A stretch of DNA of 64,000 nucleotides from Solirubrum puertoriconensis (lineage in GTDB: Bacteria > Bacteroidota > Bacteroidia > Cytophagales > Hymenobacteraceae), in the NCBI RefSeq assembly GCF_001483135.1, contig NZ_LNAL01000003.1, forward strand, positions 702,906 to 766,905. The letters run 5' to 3'. This document shows, piece after piece, positions 51,121-60,933 of this stretch (positions are counted from its first letter, which is position 1; the number at the start of each line of letters is the position of its first letter). The notes beneath the pieces were generated by a model. That model saw nothing but the letters and a program-made list of their open reading frames with translations, had not been told where the DNA came from and made no database searches. The position numbers were made by a program, and so were the translations under genes.

Positions 51121-51153
51121 CAAAAAAGCCACCCGGCAGGCCGGGTGGCTTTC
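51121..51153 (-). terminator. Terminator of the PASTA gene
   Basis: Arms AAGCCACCCGGC/GCCGGGTGGCTT around a two-base loop, then T-run on the minus strand. Confidence 0.9.
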
Positions 51154-51170
51154 GTTACAACGCTAGGCTG

Positions 51171-51956
51171 TTATTGCACAGCTTTAATCGGCTCCTTACC
51201 CGCTACCCATAGGTCGACGAGCTGACCGGAGCGAATGGTCGCGTTCGGCGTAGCCTCGGGGCGCTGCTTAACCACGGTGCCTTCCTGCTGGCCTTCTTCG
51301 GGCTCTTGGTAAAAGGTTTCGCCGGGCACCAGGCCTTGGCCGGCCAGCAGCGTAGCGGCCTCGTCGGCGGGCATGCCCACTACGTTGGGCACCGGAAACT
51401 CTTGGTTGCCCAAGCCGTCACCAACTACTAGGTCAACGCGGGTGCCTTTGGCGATGGGAGCACCGGGTTCGATTTCCTTCCCGTTTACCATTTGCTTCAG
51501 CACGGCGTTCTGGCGCAGGTCGGGCACGAAGGTGAGCGTACCCACCGCCAGGCCGTAGCTGCTCAGGATCATTTGCGCGTTTTTCTGCGAACCTTCCGTC
51601 AGCTTGGGCATTTTGATGACGGGCGGGTTTTTCATGGCCACCTGAATGTAGATCTTCCGACCTTCCTTCACCTTTTCGCCCGGCTTAGGATCTTGCGTTA
51701 GCACGGTACCGGGCCGGATGTCGGGCCGATAGGTGCTGTCGTCGACGAAATAGGCCAAGTCGCGGTCGTCGAGGTAATTGTCCAAATCAGCCATCTGCAT
51801 GCCGGTTACTTTGGGTACCGCAATCGTCTCGCCGTGGTTGGTAGTAACGGGCAGGTAAACAAAGAAAAACAGGAACAGCAGCAGGAACGACACGCCCACA
51901 ATCACCAGCAGGTGCTTCAGCAGATCGAACCAAGTATCGGATTTCAGAAACGACAT
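51171..51956 (-). CDS. PASTA-domain membrane protein
   Basis: A 261-residue bitopic protein: cytoplasmic N-terminus MSFLKSDTWFDLLKH, one membrane helix (about 16-36), then three PASTA domains outside (around 43-105, 110-180 and 185-258), each with a PNVVGM/PKVTGM-type start. PASTA domains recognise peptidoglycan stems or beta-lactams and usually occur in PBPs and kinases; this stand-alone form is common in Bacteroidota. It is 76 bases after the D-Ala-D-Ala ligase in the same direction, which supports a role in wall metabolism. Confidence 0.92.
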   Translation of the reverse strand: MSFLKSDTWFDLLKHLLVIVGVSFLLLFLFFFVYLPVTTNHGETIAVPKVTGMQMADLDNYLDDRDLAYFVDDSTYRPDIRPGTVLTQDPKPGEKVKEGRKIYIQVAMKNPPVIKMPKLTEGSQKNAQMILSSYGLAVGTLTFVPDLRQNAVLKQMVNGKEIEPGAPIAKGTRVDLVVGDGLGNQEFPVPNVVGMPADEAATLLAGQGLVPGETFYQEPEEGQQEGTVVKQRPEATPNATIRSGQLVDLWVAGKEPIKAVQ

Positions 51957-52032
51957 TCGGGTTGGTGGTTGGGGTGCGTTAGCCGCGCCCGCCGTGTTGA
52001 ATGATGTTGAGGGTAAGCAGTCCTAGGTAGGT

Positions 52033-54738
52033 TTAGGCAACTGGAGCGTGAAGGGCACCCACACGGGTTTTGCCGTACTCCAGAATCTGGTCAATGAAGT
52101 CGTAGGGTGTGTAACCAGCCAGCGCAGTTTGGTGGAAGATGCACGTGGCAGGCGTCATACCCGGCAACGAGTTTACCTCGATAATTAGTACCTCTACGTC
52201 TGCGTTGTCGCGCACCCGCACAAAGGCATCAATGCGAGCATAACCTTCGATGTTGAGCACCTCGGCTACGCGGCGCAGCTCCTTCTTTACTTCGTCCGAA
52301 ATGCGCTGGCGCTCGGCTGCATCAGCAGCATAACGAGCAGGCGTAATGTTTTGCCCTTCGCCGGCCAAAAACTTCTCTTCCAGGCTCAGTACTTCGCCGG
52401 TGGCCAGTGCTTCCGAAGCCTCGAATACTTCAATATCGCGGCCGCCATCCTCGCGGCGGTGCGTGAGCAACCCCCCCGTAATTTCGAGGAAGTGCTTAGC
52501 GCCGTCGCGCGAAATGAGCGTTTCAACCAAGAACACTTCCTTGCGCGGAAACTCTTCTTTGAACCCTAGGTTGAGGGTACGAGCGGAGTCTTCGTACAGG
52601 TCTTCCTGGTCGCGGAAAATCAGGCGGGCAAATGCCTCCAGCTCGGCGCGGTTCTTAATCTTCTTCACCGCCGATGAGCAGCCGTCGTCGGAGGGCTTAG
52701 CGATGAAGGGGTAAGCAAACTGCTCCTCCAGCGAGCTAAAGAAAGCTTCGGGGCTGGCTTCCCACTCGAGGCGCGAGGCCAAGCGGTGTTCGGCTACCCG
52801 CAGGCCAGCTTCGCGCAGGCGGCGATTCGTTTCGAACTTATTAATCGTGATGCTGCTCGACTCCACGCCCGAGCCGTTGTAGGGCAGGCCTACGCGCTCG
52901 AGCTGCTGCTGCAGGGCACCGTCTTCGCCGGGGCGGCCGTGCAGGGCAATAAACACCTCGTCAACGCGCTCGGCCAGCTGCTCAAACGTCAGCTTTTCGG
53001 GCACCGCTACCGATTGCGCGGCGTAGGTGTGCGTGATTTTAGATGCCTCCTGACGGATGCGCTCCAGAATAGGGTGCTGGCCGTGACCGGCTTCGTAGTG
53101 GCGCACCTTGTCGCGAATGTCGTCGGCATTGTCCTTCAACATCACGTTGATGGGCAGCACGTAGAGCTGGTAATCGGCCGACGAACCCGTGAGGAACACC
53201 GGCACCGGCTCGTACTTCGCCGAGGATGACAGCTTCTCATAAATGTTGCGGCCGCTTTCCACCGAAATATGGCGCTCCGACGAGTAGCCGCCCATAATCA
53301 CGGCTACTTTGGTGCGGGGCTTCTGCTCGTGTTGGCGGTTGGCCACGGCTTGATCGAGCGCACGCAGCTTGCTACCCAGCTTTACCGGCTGCAAACCACC
53401 GCGGCGGCGTGCGGCCAGCGAGGTGCGGATGATGTAGGTGAGGAACTGCGACGGGTTCAGCCCGATTTCGGCTGCCTGGTGGAAGAAGAACGAAGCCGGG
53501 AGCATGCCCGAAGTGGTGTTCGGGTCGTTCAGGAAAATGTCGCCGCTCTCGGTAATGAAGCCGTCGAGGCGAGCATACACCTGGAAGCCGAACGTGCGGA
53601 ACAACTGCTCGCACTGCTCGCGGATGCGCTGAATGTCGGCTTCGGGCAGCTCAATGGGCGTAATCTTGCGGGCCATGCCGGGCAGGTACTTCGAGCGGTA
53701 GTCGAATACCTCGGTGCCTTTCACGATTTCGGTAGGGGGCAGGGCTAACGGGGTTCCGTCCACGTCTTCTACCACAATGCACGAAAACTCGCGGCCTTGC
53801 ACGAAGGCTTCAATCAGCACTTGCTGTTCACCTTGCACGTTGGTGAGGCGCACTGAGTCTTGCAGCGTTAGGCGCTCATCGAGGGCGCGCAGCAGCGCTT
53901 CGGGGTGGTAGATGAACTGGTCGTCGGCATCGTCGAGCACCACGGGTAGGCCAATACCCTCGCGGATGTCGATGAGGTGCTGTGCCCAGGCAATGCGGTC
54001 GTGGGCACCTAGGCGCTGCCAGTCCTCGCGGGTAACGGTGCGGCGAAACAGGCTGCGCTCCACGGCGGCCACAAACTTGGCCGGGTCGGCTTCGCGCACG
54101 ATGCTCACGCCAATGCTCGAGCCCTGGCGCGGCGCCTTCACCACCAGCGGCATGCCTAGCTCTTTCCCTAGGTAAGCCAGCAAGGCAGCGGGGTCAGCAG
54201 CATCGAACTCCTCGGCCGTAAGCACGCGGAACGCTGGCGAAGGCAGACCTAATGCATGAATCAGGGTTTTCTGAGCAATCTTATCAATGCCGAAAGCCGA
54301 GGGCAGAATGCCCGAGCCGGAGTACGGAACGCCGTACCACTCGAGCAAGCCTTGGATGGCGCCATCTTCGCCGCCGGGGCCGTGCAAGGCCAAGAACGCG
54401 AAGTCCATGAGCGCGGGCAGCTCATCGGGGCGCAGGCGGCGGCCTACCTCCGCAATGATGCGGTCTTGCTCATCAATGCTCAGCTCGCCTAGGCTCTCGA
54501 GGTACACCTGCAGCTTCAGATCCGACTGCGGCAGGGCCGACACGGGCGGGTAGAAGTCGCGGATGGTACCTTTATAGAGGTACTGCCAATCGAGCAGAAT
54601 GAAGTTGCCGTGGCTGTCCACGAAGACCGGTACGGCCTGGAACAGCGACTTATCGAGGTTATCGTAAACCGTGCGGCCGCCAGCAAAGGAAATTTCCCGC
54701 TCACGCGACGGGCCACCGAAGAAAATGCCAATTCTCAT
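52033..54738 (-). CDS. ddl: Tandem double D-alanine-D-alanine ligase
   Basis: A 901-residue protein made of two complete Ddl-type modules; ordinary Ddl is ~300-380. Module 1 (1-~455): GGPSREREISFAGG, ALHGPGGEDGAIQGLLEWYGVPYSGSG, VVKAPRQGSSIGVS and LNDPNTTSGM. Module 2 (~477-901): MGGYSSERHISVESG, ALHGRPGEDGALQQQLERVGLPYNGSG, IAKPSDDGCSSAV and the standard EVNSLPGMTP. Both contain the serine loop, ATP-grasp and Mg sites; in module 1 the Mg-binding Glu of EVN is Asp (DPN), a mild change. Module 1 has a ~70-residue insertion around 230-310. The product D-Ala-D-Ala enters peptidoglycan. Neighbour: a PASTA protein. Confidence 0.9.
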   Translation of the reverse strand: MRIGIFFGGPSREREISFAGGRTVYDNLDKSLFQAVPVFVDSHGNFILLDWQYLYKGTIRDFYPPVSALPQSDLKLQVYLESLGELSIDEQDRIIAEVGRRLRPDELPALMDFAFLALHGPGGEDGAIQGLLEWYGVPYSGSGILPSAFGIDKIAQKTLIHALGLPSPAFRVLTAEEFDAADPAALLAYLGKELGMPLVVKAPRQGSSIGVSIVREADPAKFVAAVERSLFRRTVTREDWQRLGAHDRIAWAQHLIDIREGIGLPVVLDDADDQFIYHPEALLRALDERLTLQDSVRLTNVQGEQQVLIEAFVQGREFSCIVVEDVDGTPLALPPTEIVKGTEVFDYRSKYLPGMARKITPIELPEADIQRIREQCEQLFRTFGFQVYARLDGFITESGDIFLNDPNTTSGMLPASFFFHQAAEIGLNPSQFLTYIIRTSLAARRRGGLQPVKLGSKLRALDQAVANRQHEQKPRTKVAVIMGGYSSERHISVESGRNIYEKLSSSAKYEPVPVFLTGSSADYQLYVLPINVMLKDNADDIRDKVRHYEAGHGQHPILERIRQEASKITHTYAAQSVAVPEKLTFEQLAERVDEVFIALHGRPGEDGALQQQLERVGLPYNGSGVESSSITINKFETNRRLREAGLRVAEHRLASRLEWEASPEAFFSSLEEQFAYPFIAKPSDDGCSSAVKKIKNRAELEAFARLIFRDQEDLYEDSARTLNLGFKEEFPRKEVFLVETLISRDGAKHFLEITGGLLTHRREDGGRDIEVFEASEALATGEVLSLEEKFLAGEGQNITPARYAADAAERQRISDEVKKELRRVAEVLNIEGYARIDAFVRVRDNADVEVLIIEVNSLPGMTPATCIFHQTALAGYTPYDFIDQILEYGKTRVGALHAPVA

Positions 54739-54746
54739 AGCTGAGG

Positions 54747-54754
54747 CAAAGTTA
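54747..54754 (-). promoter_or_regulatory. -7 box of ddl
   Basis: Minus strand TAACTTTG matches TAnnTTTG. A TTG lies 17 bases upstream, slightly short. The box ends 9 bases before the ATG, so the message would be nearly leaderless. Confidence 0.5.
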
Positions 54755-54956
54755 CGGGAAATTCAAGCGTGCAAAGGAACACGACTGTCGGTGAAAAGCT
54801 CTCATTAATACAGCAGAGAAATCTGTGGCTCATTTGTGGGCTAGCACGCTTGCTAGGGCAACATTAGTACATAGCGCTTTTTGCATCCCTGCCGAAAAAC
54901 ACCGAACTACGCGGCGCCGCGTATAAGGCGGCGTTTACCCACCTAATCGGTTGCCT

Positions 54957-56144
54957 ATGCAAACCATCGATCAGTACAACTTCGCCGGCAAAAAAGCTTT
55001 GGTGCGCGTCGATTTCAACGTGCCCCTCGACAAAGACTACCGTATTACCGACGACACGCGCATTCGGGCTGCAACGCGTACCATCCGCAAAATCCTCGCC
55101 GATGGCGGCTCGGTTATCCTCATGTCGCACCTAGGGCGTCCCAAAGGCGGGCCCGAGGAAAAGTACTCGCTGCGTCACCTCGTAAGCCGCCTCAGCACGG
55201 AGTACGGCATACCCGTAAAGTTTGCGCCCGATGCCATTGGTGCCGAAGCCGTTGAGTTGGCCCGCACGCTGCAGCCCGGCGAAATTCTGCTGCTCGAAAA
55301 CCTGCGCTTTTACCCCGAAGAAGAGAAGGGCGACGCTCAGTTTGCCCAGCGTCTAGCCAGCCTGGGCGATGTGTACGTGAACGATGCCTTTGGCACTGCG
55401 CACCGCCGCCACGCCTCTACCGCGGTAGTGGCCGAGTCGTTTCCGCAGGCTCGTGTGGGCGGCTATTTGCTGCACAGCGAAGTAGAAAATGCTAACCGCG
55501 TGCTCAACAACGCCGAGCGCCCCTTCACGGCCATCATGGGCGGCGCGAAGATTTCGGATAAGATCGAAATCATTGAGCAAATGCTCGACAAAGTAGATAA
55601 CCTGCTGATTGGTGGTGGCATGGCTTACACCTTTGCCAAAGCGCAAGGCGGCGACATCGGCGCATCGCTGCTTGAAGGCGACAAGATGGACTTGGCCCTC
55701 AGCCTGATTCAGAAAGCCAAAGAGAAAGGCGTAAATCTGGTGCTGCCCGCCGACAGCATCATTGCCGATAAGTTTGCCAACGATGCCAACGTAGACGTAG
55801 CAGCCAACACGCACATTCCGCCCACCTGGATGGGCCTCGACATTGGCCCCACCACGCGCGAAGAGTTTGCGGCCATCATCCGCAACTCCAAAACCATTTT
55901 GTGGAACGGCCCCATGGGTGTGTTTGAGATGAGCAACTTCTCGCTCGGCACCGAATACGTAGCCCGCGCCATTGCCGAAGCTACGGCCAACGGCGCCTAC
56001 TCGCTCATCGGTGGCGGCGACTCGGCCGCGGCCGTAAACCAACTGGGTTTTGCCGACCGCGTGTCGTACATCTCAACGGGCGGTGGCGCGCTGCTCGAGT
56101 ATATGGAGGGCAAAACGCTGCCCGGTGTAGCTGCCCTAGGTTAG
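54957..56144 (+). CDS. pgk: Phosphoglycerate kinase
   Basis: The 395-residue product starts [20 protein letters not shown]; the ATG at 54957 is preferred to a TTG two codons earlier. All expected motifs are present: [56 protein letters not shown] and [11 protein letters not shown] with the C-terminal hinge. It transfers phosphate from 1,3-bisphosphoglycerate to ADP in glycolysis and reversibly in gluconeogenesis. Single gene transcribed divergently from ddl; followed by a strong terminator. Confidence 0.98.
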   Translation: MQTIDQYNFAGKKALVRVDFNVPLDKDYRITDDTRIRAATRTIRKILADGGSVILMSHLGRPKGGPEEKYSLRHLVSRLSTEYGIPVKFAPDAIGAEAVELARTLQPGEILLLENLRFYPEEEKGDAQFAQRLASLGDVYVNDAFGTAHRRHASTAVVAESFPQARVGGYLLHSEVENANRVLNNAERPFTAIMGGAKISDKIEIIEQMLDKVDNLLIGGGMAYTFAKAQGGDIGASLLEGDKMDLALSLIQKAKEKGVNLVLPADSIIADKFANDANVDVAANTHIPPTWMGLDIGPTTREEFAAIIRNSKTILWNGPMGVFEMSNFSLGTEYVARAIAEATANGAYSLIGGGDSAAAVNQLGFADRVSYISTGGGALLEYMEGKTLPGVAALG

Positions 56145-56152
56145 TAGCTACA

Positions 56153-56197
56153 CAATAGAAAAAAGAAGGCCCCGCAGCTTGCTGCGGGGCCTTTTGC
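56153..56197. terminator. Bidirectional terminator after pgk
   Basis: Arms AAGGCCCCGCAGC/GCTGCGGGGCCTT around a TT loop (56166-56193), with A-run on the left and T-run on the right. Confidence 0.9.
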
Positions 56198-56198
56198 A

Positions 56199-56807
56199 TT
56201 AGTTCAGGCTGAAGCCAACGGAGCCGATTAGCTGGCTGCGTTGGCCGAGCAATTGTTGCTCGTACCGCTCGTACTCTGTGGATTTAATCACGTTGTTGTT
56301 GCGCAGCCACATAAGCCGCTCGAGCTGTGCTTCGGCCGGCTCAAAGGCATTTACGCGCAAGTATTTGCGCCGCAGGTGGGCAACGGTATAAGCCTGCAGT
56401 TGTGCCACTACCGCTGGCAATTGCTTGCCAGAGCTGCCTAAGTCAAGAAAGCTGATGTTGCCTTTGCCAGTGGTTATCACAAAGTGCCAGTGATACTGCT
56501 TGGCCGTGTAAGCAACCAGCACACCTAGGAGCCCAAGCAAAATCAGCAGCAGCCAAGCGGCGCTGTTGGGCTGCTCGCCCCTGAGCACGTAATCGTAGAA
56601 TACCTTGCCGCACCCAAAAGCCAAAAATACGCTCAGCACCGTGAAGCGAACCGGCACGTACCGAAAGCGCGCGGTACCCAGCGGGAGCAAGTCTTCGTAT
56701 GAAATCGTCAGCTCGTTGTAGGCGTTGAGCTTACGCTCCGTGAAGCGTAATCCTTCGGGCTCAAGCGTAAGCGAACGATGGGTAAAAAAAGCACGCTGTT
56801 CGAACAC
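56199..56807 (-). CDS. Hypothetical membrane protein with SHOCT-like tail
   Basis: A 202-residue protein with a soluble N-terminal part (MFEQRAFFTHRSLTLEPEGLRFTERKL, PH-like strand pattern), two membrane helices (around 55-75 and 83-105), a cytoplasmic segment and a C-terminal helix pair LERLMWLRNNNVIKSTEYERYEQQLL, which looks like a SHOCT (short C-terminal) motif. No named family is certain. It converges with pgk. The layout suggests a bacterial PH-domain-type membrane protein. Confidence 0.7.
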   Translation of the reverse strand: MFEQRAFFTHRSLTLEPEGLRFTERKLNAYNELTISYEDLLPLGTARFRYVPVRFTVLSVFLAFGCGKVFYDYVLRGEQPNSAAWLLLILLGLLGVLVAYTAKQYHWHFVITTGKGNISFLDLGSSGKQLPAVVAQLQAYTVAHLRRKYLRVNAFEPAEAQLERLMWLRNNNVIKSTEYERYEQQLLGQRSQLIGSVGFSLN

Positions 56808-56880
56808 AGAAATTAACCGTTAAAAGCAGGTGCTAAGACACAGGCAACAGCCGAGCTTAGCTGCTTATACGATTGGGTTG

Positions 56881-57231
56881 CTAAGCGGGTAAGCCATCCT
56901 CTTCGTCGGGGCGGCTATAAAGGCTAATCCAAACCAGCTGCCGGAAAAAGTTGAAGGTGGCGCAGCATTCGGGGTCGGTTTTGGTGGCTTTGCCGCGGGC
57001 GTGGCGCACAAACAATTCGCGGGCCTCGGCTTCGGGCACGATTTCCAGGCCGCGCACGTAGGCGGCATCGGCTTTGGCGATGGCGCCCATCTGCACCAAG
57101 TCGTCAGGAGTAGTAGCGTCGCTAACGTCGCGGTGGCTCAGGCCAGCTTCAAGCATGTGGCCGGCAATGCGCTCGGCCAGGGCCCAGCGGTATTCGGGGG
57201 TGGTGCGGTCGGGAGCAGTGGTGGTTGCCAT
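56881..57231 (-). CDS. Hypothetical soluble protein
   Basis: A 116-residue protein starting MATTTAPDRTTPEYRWALAE (ATG at 57231). The frame is open further upstream into the next gene but without protein-like sequence. It is helical, with YRWALAERIAGHMLEAGLSHRDV, an ALAKADAAYVRGLEIVPEAEARELF-like stretch and a Cys pair DPECCATFNFFRQLVW. I do not recognise a family. It lies 46 bases downstream of the site-2 protease gene in the same direction. Confidence 0.7.
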   Translation of the reverse strand: MATTTAPDRTTPEYRWALAERIAGHMLEAGLSHRDVSDATTPDDLVQMGAIAKADAAYVRGLEIVPEAEARELFVRHARGKATKTDPECCATFNFFRQLVWISLYSRPDEEDGLPA

Positions 57232-57277
57232 GGCCCTACGTACGCACCGCCCGGCTAGGTGTTGCCAACTGCCGGGC

Positions 57278-58513
57278 TTAACGAAAAGGCGAAGGCGAAA
57301 AGCACAGCGCAAACACCACCAGCATCAGCCAGCCGAGCACCTGCCGGCCCGGCGAAAGGGGGCGCTCATCGGTAGCAGGCGGATGGTAGATGCCCGTAAC
57401 CCGGCCTAGAAGTAACCCAAACAGCAACCAGCCAGGGTTGCCTTCGATGCCTGGAAAAGTGATGGATACAGCCAGCTGAGCAGACAGAACCCCGGCCACC
57501 AACATCCAAACACGGCGGCGCGTGGGCAGTACCCTGCGCAGCACAAAGAACAGGTACAGCAAGTACACCGGGCCTCCGTACAGCCATGTTTCGCGCGAGG
57601 AGTTCAGCGAGAAAAGCCCTAGGCCAGCGTAGAAAATAAAGCACAGGAACAATGCTGCCGATAATTGATTGCCGCGTTTGAAGCCCAACAAGCCGTATAA
57701 AATGTGGCCACCGTCGAGCTGACCTATAGGCAGTAGGTTGAGCGCCGTGAAGAATAGCCCCAGTACCCCCGCCAACAGGAAGGGATAGTGCATCAGCTCG
57801 TTAAGATGGGGGAGGCGGGTAGGGTCGGCCAGCAGCTGAGCCAAGCCATGGTACAGCAGCGGAGGGTTCACGCCAAACGACTCGGCATTGTACACATAGC
57901 GGGCGTAGTCGGCACCGTAAAAGCGGTATTCGGGATGCACTTGGAACAAGTACTCTAACGGTGGCAGGTGCGTAAGGCCGTACACCAACACGCCCACAGC
58001 CACCACCAAGCCCGCCAGCGGCCCGGCAATGCCTACATCGAAAAACTCGCGGCGCGAAAAAATTTTGTCGCGAATTTGAATGACCGCGCCGAACGTACCG
58101 ATGTCAATTAGGCCGTTCAAAAATGGTATGTAGTAGGGCAAGGTGGTGCGGATGCGGTTGTGCCTAGCCGCGAAATAGTGCCCAAACTCGTGAACTGTTA
58201 ATATGCCTAGAAAGGGCAGTGAGTAGGCCAAACCCTTGAATAACTCGGCTTCGCTAGGCCACCACCCACTGCTGCGTAGTCCCCCAAATCTATCCTCGAT
58301 TATCAGCTGCTTGGCCGTAACCCATTCGGCACCGGCTACTGTGGTGGTGTAGAGCGTAACAAGAAATAGCCCTAGGTGCACCAGCACCACGCGCCACAAA
58401 GGAGGAGCGGGGCGCTCGTAGCGCCGCCAGCGTAGCGGAGCTTGTGATGAGCGGTTGAGGGGCGGTGTAACCTGGCCGCCACCCGCACTAGGTGGAAGGG
58501 AGGGAAAAGGCAC
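57278..58513 (-). CDS. Site-2 protease (M50) family integral membrane metalloprotease
   Basis: A 411-residue multi-pass membrane protein. HEFGH at His108-Glu109...His112 is the zinc-binding, catalytic motif, and LDGGH around Asp267 is the third ligand region. Hydrophobic segments lie around 42-60, 95-120, 160-180, 240-265, 285-305 and 325-395. S2Ps cut membrane-spanning proteins such as anti-sigma factors. The start overlaps the HAD gene by 26 bases, so the two are translationally coupled. Substrate unknown. Confidence 0.92.
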   Translation of the reverse strand: MPFPSLPPSAGGGQVTPPLNRSSQAPLRWRRYERPAPPLWRVVLVHLGLFLVTLYTTTVAGAEWVTAKQLIIEDRFGGLRSSGWWPSEAELFKGLAYSLPFLGILTVHEFGHYFAARHNRIRTTLPYYIPFLNGLIDIGTFGAVIQIRDKIFSRREFFDVGIAGPLAGLVVAVGVLVYGLTHLPPLEYLFQVHPEYRFYGADYARYVYNAESFGVNPPLLYHGLAQLLADPTRLPHLNELMHYPFLLAGVLGLFFTALNLLPIGQLDGGHILYGLLGFKRGNQLSAALFLCFIFYAGLGLFSLNSSRETWLYGGPVYLLYLFFVLRRVLPTRRRVWMLVAGVLSAQLAVSITFPGIEGNPGWLLFGLLLGRVTGIYHPPATDERPLSPGRQVLGWLMLVVFALCFSPSPFR

Positions 58514-59156
58514 GGAGGGCAGCAGGTAAGGCTTCGGTGAGGGTAAGCGGCGGCTGCAAAAACAAAGTACGAATGCCCAATGCTTCGGCCGTCCGAATGT
58601 GTTGGATACTGTCCTCCACGAAAAGGGTTTCCTCAGCGCGCCAATTCATCTCCTGCAACACGTGTTCGAAAATCTCTTTGCCGGGCTTGCGCATACCTAC
58701 CTCCTGCGAGTAGAACACGCGGTCGAGCACATCGGCAATGCCGTGTTGCAGGCCATGCTCGCGGCGCAACATCTCGTTGATTACCGGAATGTGTATGCTG
58801 TTGGTATTGGAAAGTAGCGCAGTTTGATAGCCCTGCCGACCTAGCTCGCGGATGTACTCGAGGCGTGCAAGCGGGATATCCAGCAGCATAGCATTCCAAG
58901 CAGTATCCAGTTCGGCATCGGTGGTGTGATGCAGATCGTAGTGCTGGCGCAGGCCTGCACGAAACCCATCAGGAGTAATGCGGCCGGTTTCTAAGTCGTC
59001 GAACAAGGCCGATTGCGCCGCCTGTGTAAACTCAATGGTTGTACCTACCCGACTTAGCGCCCGCATGGCCTCCAATGTGCGGTTATAGTCGATATTGATG
59101 ATTACCCCACCAAAGTCGAATAAGAGGTTAGGCAACCGCCGAGCATAAGTAGACAT
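58488..59156 (-). CDS. HAD-superfamily hydrolase (YihX-like)
   Basis: The 222-residue product starts MSTYARRLPNLLFDFGGVI (ATG at 59156). Motif I is FDFGGV with nucleophile Asp14, where the usual second Asp is replaced by Gly as in the subfamily IA FDFGGV group; motif II is LLSNTN; motif III Lys is in VGMRKPGKEIF, and motif IV is FVEDSIQHI. A helical cap is present. Such enzymes dephosphorylate small sugar phosphates. It overlaps the start of the M50 gene and is cotranscribed with it. Confidence 0.92.
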   Translation of the reverse strand: MSTYARRLPNLLFDFGGVIINIDYNRTLEAMRALSRVGTTIEFTQAAQSALFDDLETGRITPDGFRAGLRQHYDLHHTTDAELDTAWNAMLLDIPLARLEYIRELGRQGYQTALLSNTNSIHIPVINEMLRREHGLQHGIADVLDRVFYSQEVGMRKPGKEIFEHVLQEMNWRAEETLFVEDSIQHIRTAEALGIRTLFLQPPLTLTEALPAALRAFSLPST

Positions 59157-59243
59157 ACAAGCAAAATTTGGTAATGAGGCCGCGAAATTGGTAGATTGCA
59201 GCGCCGAAACCAATTAACTGGCTTTCCAGTGCAGGTTTCAGCC

Positions 59244-59317
59244 GGGCCTATAGCTCAATCGGTTAGAGCAGCTGACTCATAATCAGCAGGTCGCTGGTTC
59301 GATTCCAGCTGGGCCCA
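59244..59317 (+). tRNA. tRNA with CAT anticodon (probably Ile2, possibly Met)
   Basis: 74 nt: acceptor GGGCCTA/TGGGCCC, D loop with AATCGGTTAGA, anticodon stem GCTGA/TCAGC, loop CTCATAA (CAT), T stem CTGG/CCAG. The acceptor stem is like that of Bacteroidota tRNA-Ile(GAT), which favours the lysidine-modified Ile2 (reading AUA). Elongator Met cannot be excluded without a search. CCA not encoded. Confidence 0.9.
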
Positions 59318-59320
59318 CTA

Positions 59321-59365
59321 AAGCGGACTGCGTACACCAAGATGTGTGCAGTCCGCTTTTTTTTG
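59321..59365 (+). terminator. Terminator of the CAT tRNA
   Basis: Imperfect stem AAGCGGACTGCGTACAC/TGTGTGCAGTCCGCTT, then a run of Ts. Confidence 0.9.
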
Positions 59366-59633
59366 TTACTCCAAATCTTATTACTCCATTCTAGTAGGCC
59401 GTTTTACTTTCATGCCCTGCTAGGTAGTGTTATTTTTTATTCGCCTACCTCTCAATGATTTAACAAGATCGAAGTTGCTTCTGGTCCAAAATCATTTGCT
59501 ACGAGGGCAGGATGAACACAGCTAAGGCTATAAGTTTAACCCCGAATAGCTATCCGGCTTCGGTGTTATTTGCTTGCACAAGCACGTACTCGGCACAGGA
59601 TCGTTCGGCTTTGTTTACCCAAATTCTGCAGCA

Positions 59634-60866
59634 ATGACCAAAATCAAAGTAGCCAACCCGGTGGTAGAGCTGGATGGCGACGAAATGACGCGCATCATCT
59701 GGAAGTTCATCAAGGATAAGCTGATTACCCCTTATCTAGAGCTGGACATTAAATACTACGACTTAGGCATCGAGCACCGCGACGAAACCAACGACCAAGT
59801 AACCGTGGATGCCGCAAATGCCATTCGCGAGTACGGTGTAGGTATTAAATGCGCTACCATCACCCCAGACGAGGAGCGGGTACGGGAATTCAACCTCAAG
59901 CAGATGTGGAAGTCGCCCAACGGCACCATCCGCAACATCCTCGACGGTACTGTTTTTCGCGAGCCTATTGTAATGCAAAACGTACCCCGCCTAGTACCGA
60001 ACTGGACCGCGCCGATCTGCATCGGCCGCCATGCGTTCGGCGATCAGTACCGCGCTACGGACTTTGTAGCCAAGGGCAAAGGCAAGCTGACCATCACTTT
60101 TACTCCTGAAGACGGCAGCGAGGCCCAGTCCTTCGACGTGTACAACTTCCAGGGTGATGGCGTGGCTTTGGCCATGTACAATACCGACGAGTCTATCCGC
60201 GGCTTTGCGCACGCTTGCTTTAATCAGGCGTTGATGAAAGGCTGGCCATTGTACCTGTCCACCAAGAACACCATTCTGAAAAAATACGACGGCCGCTTCA
60301 AGGATATCTTCCAAGAAATCTACGAGCAGGATTACCGCGAAAAATTCAGGACCGCCGGCATCACCTACGAGCACCGCCTGATCGACGACATGGTGGCTTC
60401 CGCGTTGAAGTGGAACGGTAACTTTGTTTGGGCCTGCAAAAATTACGACGGCGACGTACAAAGCGACACCGTGGCTCAAGGCTTTGGCTCGCTGGGGCTG
60501 ATGACGTCTACGCTGGTTACCCCAGACGGCAAAACCATGGAAGCGGAAGCGGCTCACGGCACGGTAACCCGTCACTACCGCGAACACCAGGCCGGCAAAC
60601 CTACCTCGACCAATCCCATTGCTTCCATCTTCGCTTGGACACGCGGGCTGGAGTTCCGCGGGGTGCTCGACGGCAACCAAGAACTGATCGACTTCTGCAA
60701 AACCCTGGAAGCCGTATGCATCGAAACGGTGGAAAGCGGCAAGATGACCAAGGATTTGGCTGTCTGCATCCACGGCAACCGCGTAGAGCACGGCCGTGAT
60801 TACCTCTACACAGAGGAGTTCCTGGAGGCTCTAGACCAAAACCTCAAAGCCAAGCTGAGCAAATAA
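59634..60866 (+). CDS. icd: NADP-dependent isocitrate dehydrogenase
   Basis: The 410-residue product starts [20 protein letters not shown] (ATG at 59634). It is the type II (eukaryotic-like) homodimeric form of ~410 residues: [20 protein letters not shown] with the substrate-binding Ser, Asn and Arg residues, [23 protein letters not shown] with metal-binding Asp residues, and [12 protein letters not shown]. It converts isocitrate to 2-oxoglutarate and makes NADPH. The open frame extends upstream only through a TTG, which is not used. Single gene ending at a 30-bp inverted repeat. Confidence 0.97.
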   Translation: MTKIKVANPVVELDGDEMTRIIWKFIKDKLITPYLELDIKYYDLGIEHRDETNDQVTVDAANAIREYGVGIKCATITPDEERVREFNLKQMWKSPNGTIRNILDGTVFREPIVMQNVPRLVPNWTAPICIGRHAFGDQYRATDFVAKGKGKLTITFTPEDGSEAQSFDVYNFQGDGVALAMYNTDESIRGFAHACFNQALMKGWPLYLSTKNTILKKYDGRFKDIFQEIYEQDYREKFRTAGITYEHRLIDDMVASALKWNGNFVWACKNYDGDVQSDTVAQGFGSLGLMTSTLVTPDGKTMEAEAAHGTVTRHYREHQAGKPTSTNPIASIFAWTRGLEFRGVLDGNQELIDFCKTLEAVCIETVESGKMTKDLAVCIHGNRVEHGRDYLYTEEFLEALDQNLKAKLSK

Positions 60867-60868
60867 AA

Positions 60869-60933
60869 GCCTGAACTACAAAATGCGAAGCCCATCCGGT
60901 ACACGGATGGGCTTCGCATTTTGTAGTTCAGGC
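60869..60933. terminator. 30-bp perfect inverted repeat, bidirectional terminator
   Basis: Arms 60869-60898 and 60904-60933, loop of five bases. It ends icd and contains the TGA stop (60928-60930) of the converging gene. Confidence 0.85.
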
